Shown: piece by piece, positions 47,036-61,922 of the stretch | Layout: the number at the start of each line of letters is the position of its first letter | How positions within the stretch are numbered: the stretch's first letter is position 1 | Source: Neocallimastix lanati (nom. inval.) | Taxonomy: Eukaryota > Neocallimastigomycota > Neocallimastigomycetes > Neocallimastigales > Neocallimastigaceae | Assembly (NCBI GenBank): GCA_016946835.1 | Contig: JACVTC010000007.1 | Span: 1,903,501-1,967,500 of the forward strand | Length of the DNA stretch: 64,000 nucleotides | Reading direction: 5' to 3' | The notes under the pieces: model-generated | The model's input: only the letters and a program-made list of their open reading frames with translations | Databases searched by the model: none | Told to the model about the DNA's origin: nothing | Program-made: the position numbers and the translations under genes

Positions 47036-48354
47036 TTAAGATTGTTTAGCTATTAATAATTGCTTTAACCAATATATTTCTCTTTTTGCTTCAGCTAATT
47101 CCTTTTCTAATTCACAACATTTACAACTTAAATCATGAGTTTGTTGCTTAAGCATAATTTCTGTAAACTTTTTTCTAGCTCTAAATCTTGCCGAGGCTTC
47201 CGTATTTCTTCTTCTTTTTTCTTCGGGATCTAAAACAGTTGATTTATTTCTAATAGTGGAGTTTTTAACATAAGTTTTTGGTGGATTAACCTTTAATGGT
47301 GGAGCCACTGTTCTTGCTATATTAGTAAATCTTGATTTTATTTCTTTTGTTTTTGGTTTAATAGTTACAAGTTTCTTTTCTTCATTATTATTATTTATTA
47401 ATGTGGATGATGGAATAGAACTAGTTATAGTTGATGTATTAGATAATGATAAAGATGTCATTAAAGAAGATGAAATATTGGTTGAAGTAGGAGTACTAAA
47501 GTTTGAATTTGGATATGTCGTTGTACTTAATGATGAAGTAGGTTGAGGATAAGATATATTTGATGGGGAATTAGTTACACTAACTATTGACTGATTTAAT
47601 AATGAATTATTTGTTACAGAAGATGCCGATATATCAATATGACTTGGTGAAGAGGTCAGTTCTCCTTTAATTTCAGCTTTTACTAATGGACTTAAACTTG
47701 CATCTTTACTAAGAATTGAAGATGATGTGGAGATATCTTTTTGAGTATAAATTGGAAGTGAATTACTTTTTGTATATAACGTTGGTAAATTACTAATTAT
47801 CTTATTATTATTCATAATAGATAGAGAGGAAGGGTAAGTAGTTAAATTATTTATTTCAGAAGCTTTACTGTTACTTAAAATATAATTATAAGATTTGGTA
47901 GCTGAATTTAAAGAATTTTGTTGATTTTCATTTAAATTTTTCATATTTAATACTTCATATATATTATTAAAGTTATCTGTAGTTTGTTTTTCTACAGACA
48001 CTGAATTATTCTTTTTAAATAAAATATAAATCAAATTATAAAATTAATTACTATATATTCTTTTTTGTTAAAATTCATAATATACTTTTTACTAAAAAAT
48101 ATTAACTAACTTTAATAATTACTATTCTATATTTATATATATGTACATATATATATATAATATATTTTACACTTACTAAAGTATTTATTGGATCAGGATT
48201 AGTTTCAAAAGGAATTTGTTGATTTGTTTTTTGATTATTTAATATTGATAAATTATTCAATACATTATAAACCGAGTTCACATTATCATCTTGATTCTTT
48301 ATTAAATCATTATTCTCATTATTGCTGTTAAATTGTCCATTTTGGATTAATAAA

Positions 48355-48385
<31 letters not shown>

Positions 48386-48962
48386 TGAAATCAGAAGGAA
48401 TGATCATTGAAAGTGAATTACCTTTGTCAAAATATGATTCTTTTGACTTTACATTATTTGCTACATATGTGTTATTCGTTTGGTTTATATTATTCATTGT
48501 AATATTTTGCTGTATTAAATCATTAACTATAGTTGATTTTGGATTTAATGTTGATTTATTAAAGTTTTTAATATTTGGTTTATTATCATTTACTGGTTTA
48601 TCATTAACATTTGTATTTAAATTAGCATATGTATTTAATTCTCCTATTATATCCATATTATCTTCTAAACATGGATAAAATTGAAGAGCATGAAGTGAAC
48701 ATAAATGCTCATGATTTTGAGGTTGAATATGTTCAATTTTTTCATTTAGAGTTTCATTTTGTTCTGAGTATACATTTTTATTATTCTCTAACTTATCACA
48801 ACCATAACACATTTCATTAATAGATTTAAAGTGATGTTGATGGTTATGCTCAAGTAATTGACACAATGCCTCATAATTAGTAGGCATATGAAAGTTTGAG
48901 GGCAAATTTGTAGAACTATTACTTTCGTCCCCTAAAGTTTTGTCTTTATTATCTGATAACAT
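47036..48962 (-). CDS. bZIP transcription factor (Cys-3/MetR/Gcn4-like), 2 exons, 586 aa
   Basis: Exons in coding order: 48962-48177 and 48010-47036, 1761 nt, joined through GTAAGT...AAAAAG. The C-terminal ~60 residues form a bZIP: EEKRRRNTEASARFRARKKF (526-545) fits the N-x7-R basic signature with N531 and R539, followed by a short zipper with Leu residues in EKELAEAKREIYWLKQLLIA. The NTEASARFRARKK core is characteristic of fungal Cys-3/MetR-type regulators of sulfur metabolism, so it probably binds DNA in the nucleus as a dimer; the actual target pathway is inferred only weakly. The rest is low-complexity Asn/Ser/Thr-rich, typical of activation regions. The first ~100 residues carry a His/Cys-rich stretch (HNHQHHFKSINEMCYGC, HEHLCSLHALQFYPC) of unknown role, conceivably metal-binding. 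Confidence 0.9.
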
Positions 48963-51900
48963 TGTACCAATATTATTTTTTAATAAAATATATTACTTAT
49001 TATTCTAATATATTATTCAAATTCAATTTCTAAAAATATTATTTCTAAAAATATTAACTCTCTTTAATAATTTAAAATTATAAATATGTATATATATATA
49101 TATATTTTTTTTTTTTTTAAATATTTTTTTCAGTTTTATTATTATTTTTTTTTTAAAAGAAAAAAAGAAATAAGGATAAAAAGTTAAAAATATTTTTAAT
49201 GCAGTATAAATTTTGTTTTGTTTAATTATTTATAAAAAATAATGATATAGATTTATGAAAAACAAAAACTATATTACTAATAATATATTAATATTAGTAT
49301 AAATATATATATAAATATAAATATTTGTATAAATAAAAATTAAAAATAAAAATAAAAATAAAAATACAAATATAAATTAAAATATGAATAATAATATAAA
49401 ATACAATTATATAATATAAGAAAATATAAATAATATTAAAAAACTTTGAAATATAATTAATTTATTATAATTTATTAAATAAAAGATTTTATAAATAAAT
49501 ATTAGTATATTGTATTATATATTATTACATTAAAGTAAGAATATAATTGTATTGTAATTTTAGAATAAATATAGAAATTTTATTTTTATGTTTTATAATA
49601 TTGTATTTTATATTATTTTTATATTGTAATGATATATAATATTATACTTAGTAATATATTATCAATTAATTTTTTTTATTTTCATAGTATAATACAATTA
49701 AGAAAATTAAATCACTTTTCATTTTTTCATATAATAAAAAATTTTAAATGTATTAAAATGTATTACTATGTACAATTATATATGATTAATTGGTTTAATA
49801 TTATTTTATGATTTATAATATTTTATTTTCTTAACGATTATTGGCTAAAAAATAAAAGTGAAATTCGCAATTTTAATATAACCTTAATAACTTTAATTTT
49901 AATTGGAAAAATCATTTACAGATATTTGAATTAAAACTATTACTCTATATATTCTAATAAATTGTTATTATAATAATATATATATGAAAATGTGGATTAA
50001 TTTCAAATTAAATTTTATAATATATATATATTTTATGAGATTACTCTATAATATTATTAAAAATATAAAATATAGGAAAAAAAAAGATTGAAATTAGGAA
50101 TAAAAGTTCATTTATTAAAATGAAAATAATAATTAAAGTCATACTTCATTAAGTTTTAATAAGTATTTAAAGTGTAAAAAAAAATATAATTTATAATAAA
50201 AAATAAATTAATACTGATTAATTTTTTTATTATAAATGTAAAAACAGATAAAATCGTCTTTTTTTTTTTATTATTAATATTATTATTATTTTGTAATTAA
50301 AAGTTAAGAAATGTAAACTATTGTTAATTTTATTTTTTTTTTTTTTTTTTTTTTTTTTTATTTTTATAATTGAAAGATGATATTGGTCATAAAAATTTAT
50401 TTTTTTTGTATTATCATTTTTATATATCTTTTATATACTAAATATTTTATAAAAAATAATGTTAATGCTATTTCTATAATAATATTTATAATAATTATAA
50501 TAATGAAATTAATAAAATTAATTCTTTAATCATTATTCTAATCATAATAATCATAGTAATAATTATAATAGTAATTATGAATTCATATTTATAGTAATAA
50601 TGACAACAACAATAATAATTATCTAATCATATTTATAATAATAATAGTAATGTTTGATAATAACAATTGTAATATATTTATAATAATAAAATAATGACAA
50701 CTAAAAAAAAGAAAAAATACTAATTATAGCAATAGAAATAGAAATAATAATTTAAATAACAACAATAGACATCAGTAACAACAATAATAATATTGGTAAT
50801 AATATTATGAAAAAAAAAAATAATAGAAAAATAATAATATGACAATTTATATATTATTAATGGGAAAAAAATATAATATTTCATAGAATAATAAATTCTT
50901 ATTTGTTCTAATGTAATTATATTATTGAATAATTACTAAATGTAATGAACAATTGATTGCTTTGATAAATAAATAAATGTGATGATATTCATTAGTGCAT
51001 AAGTTATAAATACTATAATAATAAAAAATATAGAATATATATATAGAAAGAAATATTAATATTTTAAATTGTTTTGTAATATTTAAAAATTATTAAGTAA
51101 AAAAAATAATAAAAGGGAAAGAACAAATAAAGTTATGGAAGATAAAATTGAATAAATAGTATATTTTTTGTTATTTTATAATAGTGCAAAATATTTTTTT
51201 TAAAAATAATAAAAAGAGATAAAAAATCTTTTTTATATAATATTAAATATTGTTAAAGGTAAGACACATAAATATCGTAAATATTATAAATATATTAAAA
51301 TATCATATTTACAGAAAATTATAGAAAATATTAAAATATTTTTATATATAAAAATATTTTAATATAATATATATATAATTATACAATTATATTTTTATAA
51401 TAATAAATTTAATATTATTTCTATTTATGTAATATTGATAAAATTAAATACAAAATAATAATAAAATAAAATAAAATAAAATAAAATAAAAATTATATTT
51501 AAATTAATATTATTATGTTATAACAATAAATTTATTAACATTATTTTTTTTTAGTAATACATATATTTTCAGGTGAGTTATTTCTTTTATTAAATTGTTT
51601 TATTATTATATTATTGATATATATATATTGATGATATTAATAATAAATACTAAATAATTATATCAATAAAATAATAATAAAAAATTATTATTAGTAATAC
51701 ATACTATTATTATTATTATTATTATTATTATTTTAATTATGTATATATTTTTTTCAGGTAAGTTTCTTCTTTATTTTAATTATTTTCATATGAATTATTA
51801 ATAAAAATAAAATTTATAAGAAGAAATAATTATATTGAAAAATAATGATAATAATATTAATAATAGAAATAAAGACAGTTGATATATATTATTATTATAT

Positions 51901-52280
51901 ATACATTAATATTTATTGAATTTTACAAAAAATGTTGAACATTTCTTTTGACCAATTTTTTATTAAACAAAAAATACTATTTAAAAGTAATAATTATAAA
52001 AAATTAAAGTATTAAATATTTTTGAATATTATTATTCAATAATAATATTATTTTATTATATTATTAATAAAAAATAATATAATGACAACAATAATTATTA
52101 TCATTTAAATAATTAATAAGATGGAAACATATATTATATATATACAAAAATAAAATAAGGTTATATTTAATATTTTACATATAAAAAAGTGGGGTTATGG
52201 GAAATATGTTTCTAATATTTTCTCGTAAACTTAAACAGATAATAAATATAATAATCATAAAACTATAAAATCAATTTTCG

Positions 52281-52342
<62 letters not shown>

Positions 52343-53731
52343 TTAAATATGTAATCTTATATAGTAAAATTATAGTTTTGGATAAATATTTTTAAAGATT
52401 TCTTTTTTTTTTTTTTTTTTGTTGGTATAGTATTATATTTTTTTAGGAGTATTATTAATTAAATAAAAATAGATACGGAAAATTTAGATACAAAATTTTA
52501 TATTTATTAAATATAATTTTAACCAATAAATTTTTTTGATATATTATATTTTAACTAGAACAATTAAAATTTTTTATATCAAGTAATAAATAATAAACTA
52601 CTAATACATATATTATTAATAAATAATTATGGATATGGATAATAATATCAATATCAATATTAAATAATAATAACTATAATAATTAAATTAAATATAAATC
52701 AGGTGGTGAAGTAAATATTAATAAATTATAAATAAAATAAAATAAAAATTAAAGAATTAAAATTATATATAATATCAAAAAAAAAAAAAAAAAAATAAAT
52801 AAAATAATTATTTTAATTTAAAATGAAATATAAGTTTTTATTAAATTTCAAGATTTAATATAATTTTAACAGAATGAATAAAAATTTAGTATGAAAATAT
52901 ATATATGTACTAAGATATATTAATCATAAAAATATTATTGATTTATTAATTTTAAAATTTAATAAATAGCAACAAATAAAGAATAAAGATTAGTTAATGT
53001 CTTTTTAATCAAATGAGATAAATTGAAATCAAATAAATTTAAATTTTATAAAATGGATACACATTTTTTTTTTTTAAACATTTATATTGTCAAGCATAAA
53101 TACCAATTTTCCATTATGTTTAAATAAAGATATGAATTCAATTAATAAATCTACCAATTTTTTATTTTTATTTATTATTATTATAAGGATCATAATATAT
53201 ATATTTAATAAATATTTGTTTTAAATGTCATTTATTCAATTAAATCGTATATAAAATTAGTAACACATATATTGTTAATACAACAAAATACATATAATGT
53301 AATATTTTACATAATATATAATTTTTAGTTTGATGAAGTATAAATTACATATTAAATATATATGTAATACAATGGATCTTATTCATGTATTCAATATTAT
53401 TGTTGCTATAAATAACCAATAAATAACAAAATTATATATAATATATTAGAGTATATTAAAAATAAGATAGTAATTGATAACCAATTTAGATTAAGAAATA
53501 CTCAGAAAGTATCTATTTAATTAGTATGCTAACATACGTACATATATATCTAATTTTATTAATTATTTTATGAAATTTATTATTAATTTTTTTTTTTTTA
53601 ATTATTATTATTTAATATTAATTTTCGATTTTTATATAAAATATATATATATTTTTTTTTTCAGTTATATGATTATAAATAAACTTGAAAATTAATACTA
53701 AAAAAAAAACATTGGAATTTATATAATTATA

Positions 53732-53767
<36 letters not shown>

Positions 53768-53918
53768 TTTTTTTTTTTTTTTTTTTTTAATTATTTAATA
53801 TTTAGAAAAGTTAGAAAAGTCGATAAATAATTTTATTTTTTAAAATTAAAATTTATATAAATTCATAAAAGTTTAATTTATTAAAGTCGAATATAATTAA
53901 TTTAATAACTATTTTCTT

Positions 53919-53963
<45 letters not shown>

Positions 53964-54493
53964 CATCGATTATATATAATCTAAATTATTATTATTATTA
54001 TTTTTTTTTTTTCCTTTTTATAATCTTTTTTTTTCTTTCACTTTAGAATCCATATCTTTAAATTATTATTATTTCTATTATTATTTTAATTCAATACAAT
54101 ATAATTTAAAAAATAATTAGATATGTCCCTGAAGAAAGAAGGAAAGTTTCAATTCTCCTTTATAATTTATAAGAGGTAATTCAGCAAAAATCATAATCCA
54201 AATGAAGTAACTAGGAATAATACTAACAGCCAATTATATAACATTGATATGAAGTAGTAAAATTTATTGTTTAATTCATAAAAAAAAAATTGTTCTAACA
54301 TAGAATTAAAAGAAACAATAGATAATATGATACGATTTTAAGATATTACCCAACAATATCATTTTTTTTTCAATGATTTAAACAAACTAAAATTAAAACT
54401 TGAAAAGTTAATATCATTGTATCATTAACAACTAATAAATTTTTTGTTATTATAAATTGTTAACGTATTCAAGAAAATGGGCACACAAATACA

Positions 54494-54535
<42 letters not shown>

Positions 54536-55197
54536 AGTAATAATTGAGAAAACAATAATAACAGGAATTTTTTAGGTAAAAACTAATTTCAATATAAATT
54601 TCAAATTGATAATATATAATGTGAGATACTTTTGTAAAAAAAAAAAAAATGAAATGTTAGTTATTCCAATCTACAAAATTAGGATATATTGTTCCTTTTT
54701 ATCAGTAACCAAAAAAAAAAAAAAATAAAAATAAAAATAAAAATAATGATTTTTTTACTATCATTATTAAATTAAATTTTGGATTATTTCAATTACAGAA
54801 AATGAAAAATATTGAAGGTTTTTTATTTTTCATTAACCAAATAGAAAATCATTAAAAGAAGTAGTACTTGGCAAAAGTTACACGAAATTGTAATTCTTTA
54901 TATTTTATTATAGTTATTAATAATTATTAATTTATCTATAGTTTTCATTATTTTAATATAATTTAATATATATATATATATATATTTTTTTTATTTTTTA
55001 AAAAATGTTTTTTATTATTTAATGTAATAATAATAATAATATATAATAATAATATATTATTATTATTATTATTAATTATAAAAATGTGAGGATTTAAATA
55101 TATATAAATATAAACTATTAGTATTAATATTTATAATCTTATAATTTATTTAATTTTCAAATAAATTATTTTTATTGTAATTATTACTAATATATTA
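48963..55197. other. Long gene-poor A+T-rich region
   Basis: About 6.2 kb without a supportable gene. It holds microsatellites such as (AAT)n at 52286-52340 and (ATT)n at 51706-51733 and 53735-53766, poly-T/A runs (50331-50359, 53923-53963, 54495-54533), and a duplicated splice-site-like motif at 51550-51780. A short open remnant at about 54180-54250 (SKNHNPNEVTRNNTNSQLYN) suggests a very old coding relic. Confidence 0.5.
51550..51780 (+). other. Duplicated segment with abutting 3' and 5' splice-site consensus
   Basis: Two related segments: agtaatacat...tttcag/gtgagt with the boundary at 51572/51573, and agtaatacat...tttcag/gtaagt with the boundary at 51757/51758; the second contains an inserted ATT run. 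Each places a pyrimidine-rich acceptor directly against a strong donor. No flanking coding exon is visible. Confidence 0.4.
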
Positions 55198-55320
55198 ATA
55201 TATTGCTTCAACAACATTAGCTACAGTTAAGCCTAATCTTAGACCACTCTTACGACCATGACCTTGATCACACGAATCTTAGAAGATCCAATATATGCCA
55301 AGATAACATCAAATTGAAAA
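55198..55320 (-). pseudogene. Coding relic, possibly ribosomal protein eS28-like
   Basis: A locally G+C-richer stretch. On the minus strand one frame reads DVILAYIGSSKIRVIKVM and, after a 1-nt shift, GRKSGLRLGLTVANVVEAI follows. The combination VIKVMGR...G.T..V..VE resembles the start of eS28 (VIKVLGRTGSRGGVTQVRVE in the yeast protein), but the second half is diverged. It has no start codon, is frameshifted and has no continuation, so it is a dead fragment; its identity is tentative. Confidence 0.35.
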
Positions 55321-55360
55321 TCTTTTCAAATGATATATATAAATTTATTTATTTATAATC

Positions 55361-55416
55361 ATACTTAATTTACAATATATATTATAAATTTATAATATAT
55401 ATTGTAAATTAAGTAT
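55361..55416. repeat. Perfect 56-bp palindrome
   Basis: 55361-55388 (beginning atacttaatttacaatatat) is the exact reverse complement of 55389-55416 with no spacer. It could extrude a cruciform or fold as a 28-bp RNA hairpin. It lies about 40 bp from the coding relic at 55198-55320. Confidence 0.95.
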
Positions 55417-55690
55417 TCAAATTTATTTAAATACAATAATTTTTTTTTTATTAAAATAGTTTCATCATGCTAGTATTATTGAAGACTATATTGAATTTTT
55501 ATGTGAAAGATCTCAAAACAATACTTAAAAGCTATTAATCCTTATCTAATAAAAACCTTGGAATTTTGATATTGATAATTGAGGTTATCTATTAATTAAT
55601 TTGTAAATTTTATTTAAACTAACTTTATGATATTTAACATGTTTAATATTGGAGTAGATGAATGTAATTTATTTTATTCATTTCCATCCA

Positions 55691-55752
<62 letters not shown>

Positions 55753-56004
55753 TTATATAAATAATAATATAATATCACAAAATAAATAGATAGGGTTTCT
55801 GATTCTAATGCAATTGTAAATTTCATATCAAATGATTTTTTAAAATCTAAAGTATTTGTAATAAATTTTATTATGCTTTAGTTAAGAATCATCTGAATTT
55901 TGTCTTGATTTATTCAATGGCATAATTTTAAGAGAAAATTATAAAAAAAATTTTTTTTATGTAATAAATATCAACATAGATATTTTTATTGATAGTATTT
56001 GATA

Positions 56005-56047
<43 letters not shown>

Positions 56048-56797
56048 TAAATATGATGAAATGGAATAATAGTGCTAAAAAAAAGTAATAAGAATATTAA
56101 ATGAAACTACCACTTCTACTACTTCATCGTTAAAATTAACTGGTGAGGGAAATAAATATATGCTTTAATTTGTTAAAAATTAAAATAGATATTAATTTTC
56201 CTTTAAATTTTTTTTTTTTTTTTTTTAATTATTAATTCATTTAATAAAGAGTATAACTGAATCTGAAATTTTTTTTTTGTAAAACCCGAATTTAGATTTA
56301 GGCATAATATATATATATATATTAAATATTATTGAAACCTACAAAAGAATCAGTTATAGGAATACCATTAATTTCTAATGAATTAATTTTAAATGAATTT
56401 ATTATTGAAAAGAAAAGTGTAAAATTAATATTTTTGATGCATAACTTTATAACTTACAACAATTATTATTTAAAATAGTAAATTCAATTTAGTAGTAGTA
56501 CATAAATAATAATAATATAATAATTCTAATAAATAATATTTATTAATATTAAAAGTTAACTTTTTAAATATTAAATGATTTTATTATGCTTTAAATTTAT
56601 TTTATTTTATTATTTACTTGTTTAATTATTTATTTTGTTTATATTTTATTATTTTATTATTAATTTAAAAAATACAAAATTAAACATATATGTTTATAAT
56701 ATAGGATAAAATAAATATTATTTATGTATTTTTTTAACAAACAGTTTATTTAGAATATGGTACTTTACTTTTATTTGATTTATTTTTATTATTATTA

Positions 56798-56829
<32 letters not shown>

Positions 56830-57209
56830 ATATTTAATATAATTAAAATTTATTATAATATTTAAAGAGATATATACATGTTTTTTAAAATTAATAATTA
56901 ATATTTCAATGGATTTTCCATTTTAAAAGTTAATGAAATAATTTAATGAAGAAAAATTATATTTAAGTGAAGAAATATATTATTGGTATATAAGATGTTA
57001 TTATTATCATATTTTTAATAATTCATTAACATTTAAATTCTAATTTTTATGTTATTTTCTATTGGGAATATGCTGATATAATCAAAACCCACATTTCTTA
57101 TTTAACGCAATAATAAATTTTATTGTTAATATATTTCAGATTATTTGATAAAAAAAAAATAACATTAATTATATTATATTTCTTTAATTACTGCTTTTAA
57201 AGGTCTAAG

Positions 57210-57242
<33 letters not shown>

Positions 57243-57417
57243 GATAAATTAATATAATTAAAAAAAAAAAACTTTTGATTAATAGAATGAAGATTTCACT
57301 TAAATCACTTTTTTTTTTTTTTATTTTTATTCTTTTTTTTTTTTTTTTTTTTTGATTCACTAATACTATTTATTATCCCTTTGAACATCATATCTGTGAT
57401 AAATAATTGTGCTTCAT
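55417..57417. other. A+T-rich DNA with possible coding relics
   Basis: Short stretches have coding-like composition but no usable frame: about 55468-55525 (ASIIEDYIEFLCERSQNN, plus strand), 56101-56150 (NETTTSTTSSLKLTGEGN) and 56335-56440 (LKPTKESVIGIPLISNELIL). They could be remnants of one decayed plus-strand gene. The rest is homopolymer and ATT repeat. No family is recognised. Confidence 0.35.
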
Positions 57418-57480
57418 TTATGATATCTTAATAATTTGAGATGGACAAGATCCTTTAAAATGATTTATCAATTTAAATAA
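57418..57480 (-). pseudogene. Single LRR remnant
   Basis: The minus strand encodes LFKLINHFKGSCPSQIIKIS then TAA. NHFKGSCPSQIIKI fits the plant-type LRR pattern NxFxGxIPxxIxxL with Cys at the Ile position, like the repeats in the pseudogene at the start of the window. No neighbouring repeats were found within 300 bp, so this would be an isolated relic. Confidence 0.3.
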
Positions 57481-58269
57481 CTCATGCCAAGTATTTTATA
57501 TAGTAATTTTTATGAAATTTTAAAAGATTAACAGATAATTAAAATTATCGAAGATAATAGTTAAGCTCTTATAGTTAATAAAAATAATTAGTTATAGAGA
57601 AAATACTGTAATTTAAAACTATGAGGGTCAAGCTATAAACCCTTATTAAATTGGGAATTATGATTAAAAGCCAGATAGAATAGGAGAATATTGATAAACT
57701 TAAGTAAATATGTTTTTAATTTAATAAATGTAATATATATTATATATTATGTGATGTTTTTTATTTTTACAAAGTATGTACGATTGAAAAAAATAAATTA
57801 TAATATTTCAATATTTGTTTAATTTAAATTTACATAATTTATAAAGTAAAATTCACATATTAAATATTCCTAAAAAAAAAAAAAAAAAAAAAAAAAAAGA
57901 TAAAAAATAAAAGTAATGATAATTAAAATCATTGTAACTATTTTGTTTTTAAAAATTAATACACATGGTCATAAAAAATATTTTAGTAAATATATAGTAA
58001 ATAATATGATAAAAATTAATTATTTAAATAATAAATATGTTTTGATAGTATTATGAATATAGAATATTCTTTTATATTCTTTTTACAATATAATTAATTA
58101 AATTTATTTTTATTATATAATTAAAAATATATATTAAGAAATATTTTTAAAATATGATATATAGTTATAAATAAAAGTATTATTCTAAGAATAAAATAAA
58201 ATAGAAAATTCAATTACTATGATCATTTTACTATATTTTATTCTCATTAATATATTTTTATATATTATT

Positions 58270-58307
<38 letters not shown>

Positions 58308-58471
58308 TACATTTGTTTTATTCTTTTATACTAAGTAATATAATATATTATAATATAGTAATACTGGTAATTTTCAAATTCTACATCAAAGAAGTAATGA
58401 CTTTCTTAGTATTAAATATTTTTTTAAAAAAAAAAATTATTAACTATGTTATTTCTTTACATAACTGATAT

Positions 58472-58513
<42 letters not shown>

Positions 58514-60296
58514 ATATATAATTAGTTTTAATCCATTTTATATAAAAAAATTTTTTATAAAGATTTTAATATTTTATATATTTATAGTAAATTACAATTT
58601 TCATATATTATGTCTTTTTCAGTATTAAAAAAAAAAAAAAAAAAAAAACTAAAATTAAAAAAGTACTTTATATGGATATTCATTATAATATAAAATATAT
58701 ATATATTTTATTAATTTATATACATATATTGTTTTTATTGGAATATTCTATGTACTAAAGATTAATCAATCAAAAATAATTTTTTATTGAAATAATGATG
58801 ATAATGATGATACTAATGGTAATAATAATAGCAACAACAATAATAATAATGAGAGTAATGATGATAATAATTATATTTATATATATATATTCCATTCTTT
58901 TAGATATAGGATATATATGTGTATCACCATTTTATAATTGTATAATATGAATGATAAACTACTGAAATGATGTTTCTTTAATTAATTAAAATTTCAATAT
59001 TAATTGTATAAAATAACTACAATATTTTTATATTATAGTAATATTATTACATTAATATATATTTGGTTGTTTTAATAAATATTTTTTATTAATTTTATTT
59101 TATTTATTTATATAAATATTAATATAATATTTAATATTACAATAAAATATATAATCATGGTCTGTAATGTGATATAATTTTTCTTATCAAATATATAATT
59201 TAAATATATACATTATTTGACAAGGTATGATGAGTAAGAATTATTATTCACTATATTTATGCATAAGTAAACATCTATATTTTATAAATTTATATTAATA
59301 TAAAATATAAAATAATAATTTTAAACAATATTCACTAAATATATTTAATATATTAATATTAATTTTAAGAGATATTATTATTTATTATTATGATATTAGT
59401 TAAAAATAACTAATATTATTTATATTTATTAATATTATATATTTTATATTTATTCTTTATTCTTCATTCTTCATTCTTTATTTATTATTATAATTGTAAT
59501 TATTTTATATTGATATTTAAAAATTGAAGTTATTTATATTTCAAAAAAATTAAGTAATAGTAGTATATTTTTTATTAATAATTGAATTATTAAAGTTATT
59601 TACTTGAGGCTAATTTAATTTAAATAAATAAGGATATAAGCGGATAAGGAAATAAATTACAATATTTGTATCTATAATCAATCTGATCCGCAATGTAATT
59701 TTTTTTTAATTAGTAGATTTAAATAAAATTATATCACTATTATTTTATTATATATATATATTTTTTAATTTAAATAATAATAAATAACTTTTAAAAAGAT
59801 TATTAATATATTAATTAAAATTAAAAATTATTTATTAATATATTATAGAATTATATTTATTTAATTCATATTTTATTTATATTAATTTTTTTTTTTTTTT
59901 AAATATATCATAATAAAAAAAAAAATAATAATAGTAAATATAAGACATTAATCTATTTATCACTATTTAATGTAATTAAGTAAAATAGTTTCATTAATTG
60001 AAAAATAACTTTATAAAATTTATATAAAAATTTAATATTTTAATATTGTATAAATATTATGTCATTTAAAAATTATTAAAAATTAGAAAATGTAAATATT
60101 AAAATTTGATATTTATTTATTAATCTTTTATTTTTCAAATTAAATTAAAATATCTAGTTATAATAGTATTGATGGTGTTGTTAAGCGTTTTTGTTAGTAT
60201 TATAATATTAGTTATAAATTAAAAATAAAAATTATAAATTATAGTATACACTTTTTTAATTGAAAGAATTTCAATGCATTATTTAATAAAATCATA

Positions 60297-60357
<61 letters not shown>

Positions 60358-61455
60358 AGAATAATATGAAAACAAATAAAATTTTTATTACTTTTCTTTG
60401 AAATTGATAATAATAATAAAAAAGTTTAAAAATTAATATATATATATATTTTTTAGTTCCCAGTTATTAATATTCATAATAAATGAAATATTTATTAGAT
60501 TTTATTAAATTTTTATGATATAAAATTATTAAATATTCATGAAAATTAAAAAATTACCTATTAAAAAGTCTATTTATTATTTTTTAAAGTTTATGATAAA
60601 ATTAATATGTGTTTTATCATAACACAAAAAATTATGTTATAAATGTTTGCTTAATCAATAACTAATTATATTATATTAGATAACATAATGGTAAAATACT
60701 TTTATTATCATTTCCCACCTTTTATATATATATATATTTATTATATAAAATCATTTTTAAAAAGAATATTCATAAAATATATATGTAACTTTTTATTTAA
60801 AAAATATTTATGAACGAAATAATGTTAATTATTATTCAATTAAATATTTAATAAATTTTTGAAATATTTTAATTTGTCTTCATATAAAGAATTTTCTACT
60901 ACAAAAAATGGTAATAAATTAAATTCTCTTAAAAGAATTTAGTATTGATTTAGAATAAATCATTTTATTATTACTTGTTTTTCATTAAATATTAATATAC
61001 AAATACTTTTATGTAAATTCATGTTTTACTACTTTCTAATTAAAATAGTATCAATAATAGTAATAATAATAATAATAATATAAAATATATATTAAAAAAT
61101 AGAGGAAAACTAAAAAAAAAAGGTTTTAAAATATATTGTCAATAATAATAATAATAAAATGGTAGCAATATTTTTTTTTTACAGAAATATTAATATAATG
61201 TCAATTCAAATTGTAAAAATACATTATAAATAATATTATTAACTTGTCTAAAACTATTTTTATCCAAAATCTATTACAAACGGTTAATTTATATTTAACT
61301 GTGCCTAATATTTACGTATAATGTATAAATCACATAAATTTAATATAATATAGCATATTTATAATATATACAACTATATTGTTTATTCTAACATTAATAT
61401 CTAAAAAAAAATAGATAATAGAAAATAAAAATCAAACAAACCAAACAAAATCAAA

Positions 61456-61489
<34 letters not shown>

Positions 61490-61831
61490 TATTATATTTA
61501 ATCATTTTTCAATAAGATTATAATAAATTATTTTTATTTTTTAGTCTTTTATTTATTTATTTAATAATACATTTATTTTTTGAGTATCTAATTTTATAAA
61601 TAAAAATTCAGAAGTTATTCATGTTTCCATTTTTTTGATACATGCTTTCATCTTTCAATATTTTCGTTAATACAATATATAACATAACATTTTAAAAAAT
61701 TTTTAAATTTCAATTTTTTAAAAATTTAAAATATATGATTAAAGTATAATTTAAATTTTCATGTCTTTAAAAAATAATAATAGTAATTATCAAATTAAGG
61801 TTCAATTTAAGGTTGATATAATTTAATGCAA

Positions 61832-61922
<91 letters not shown>

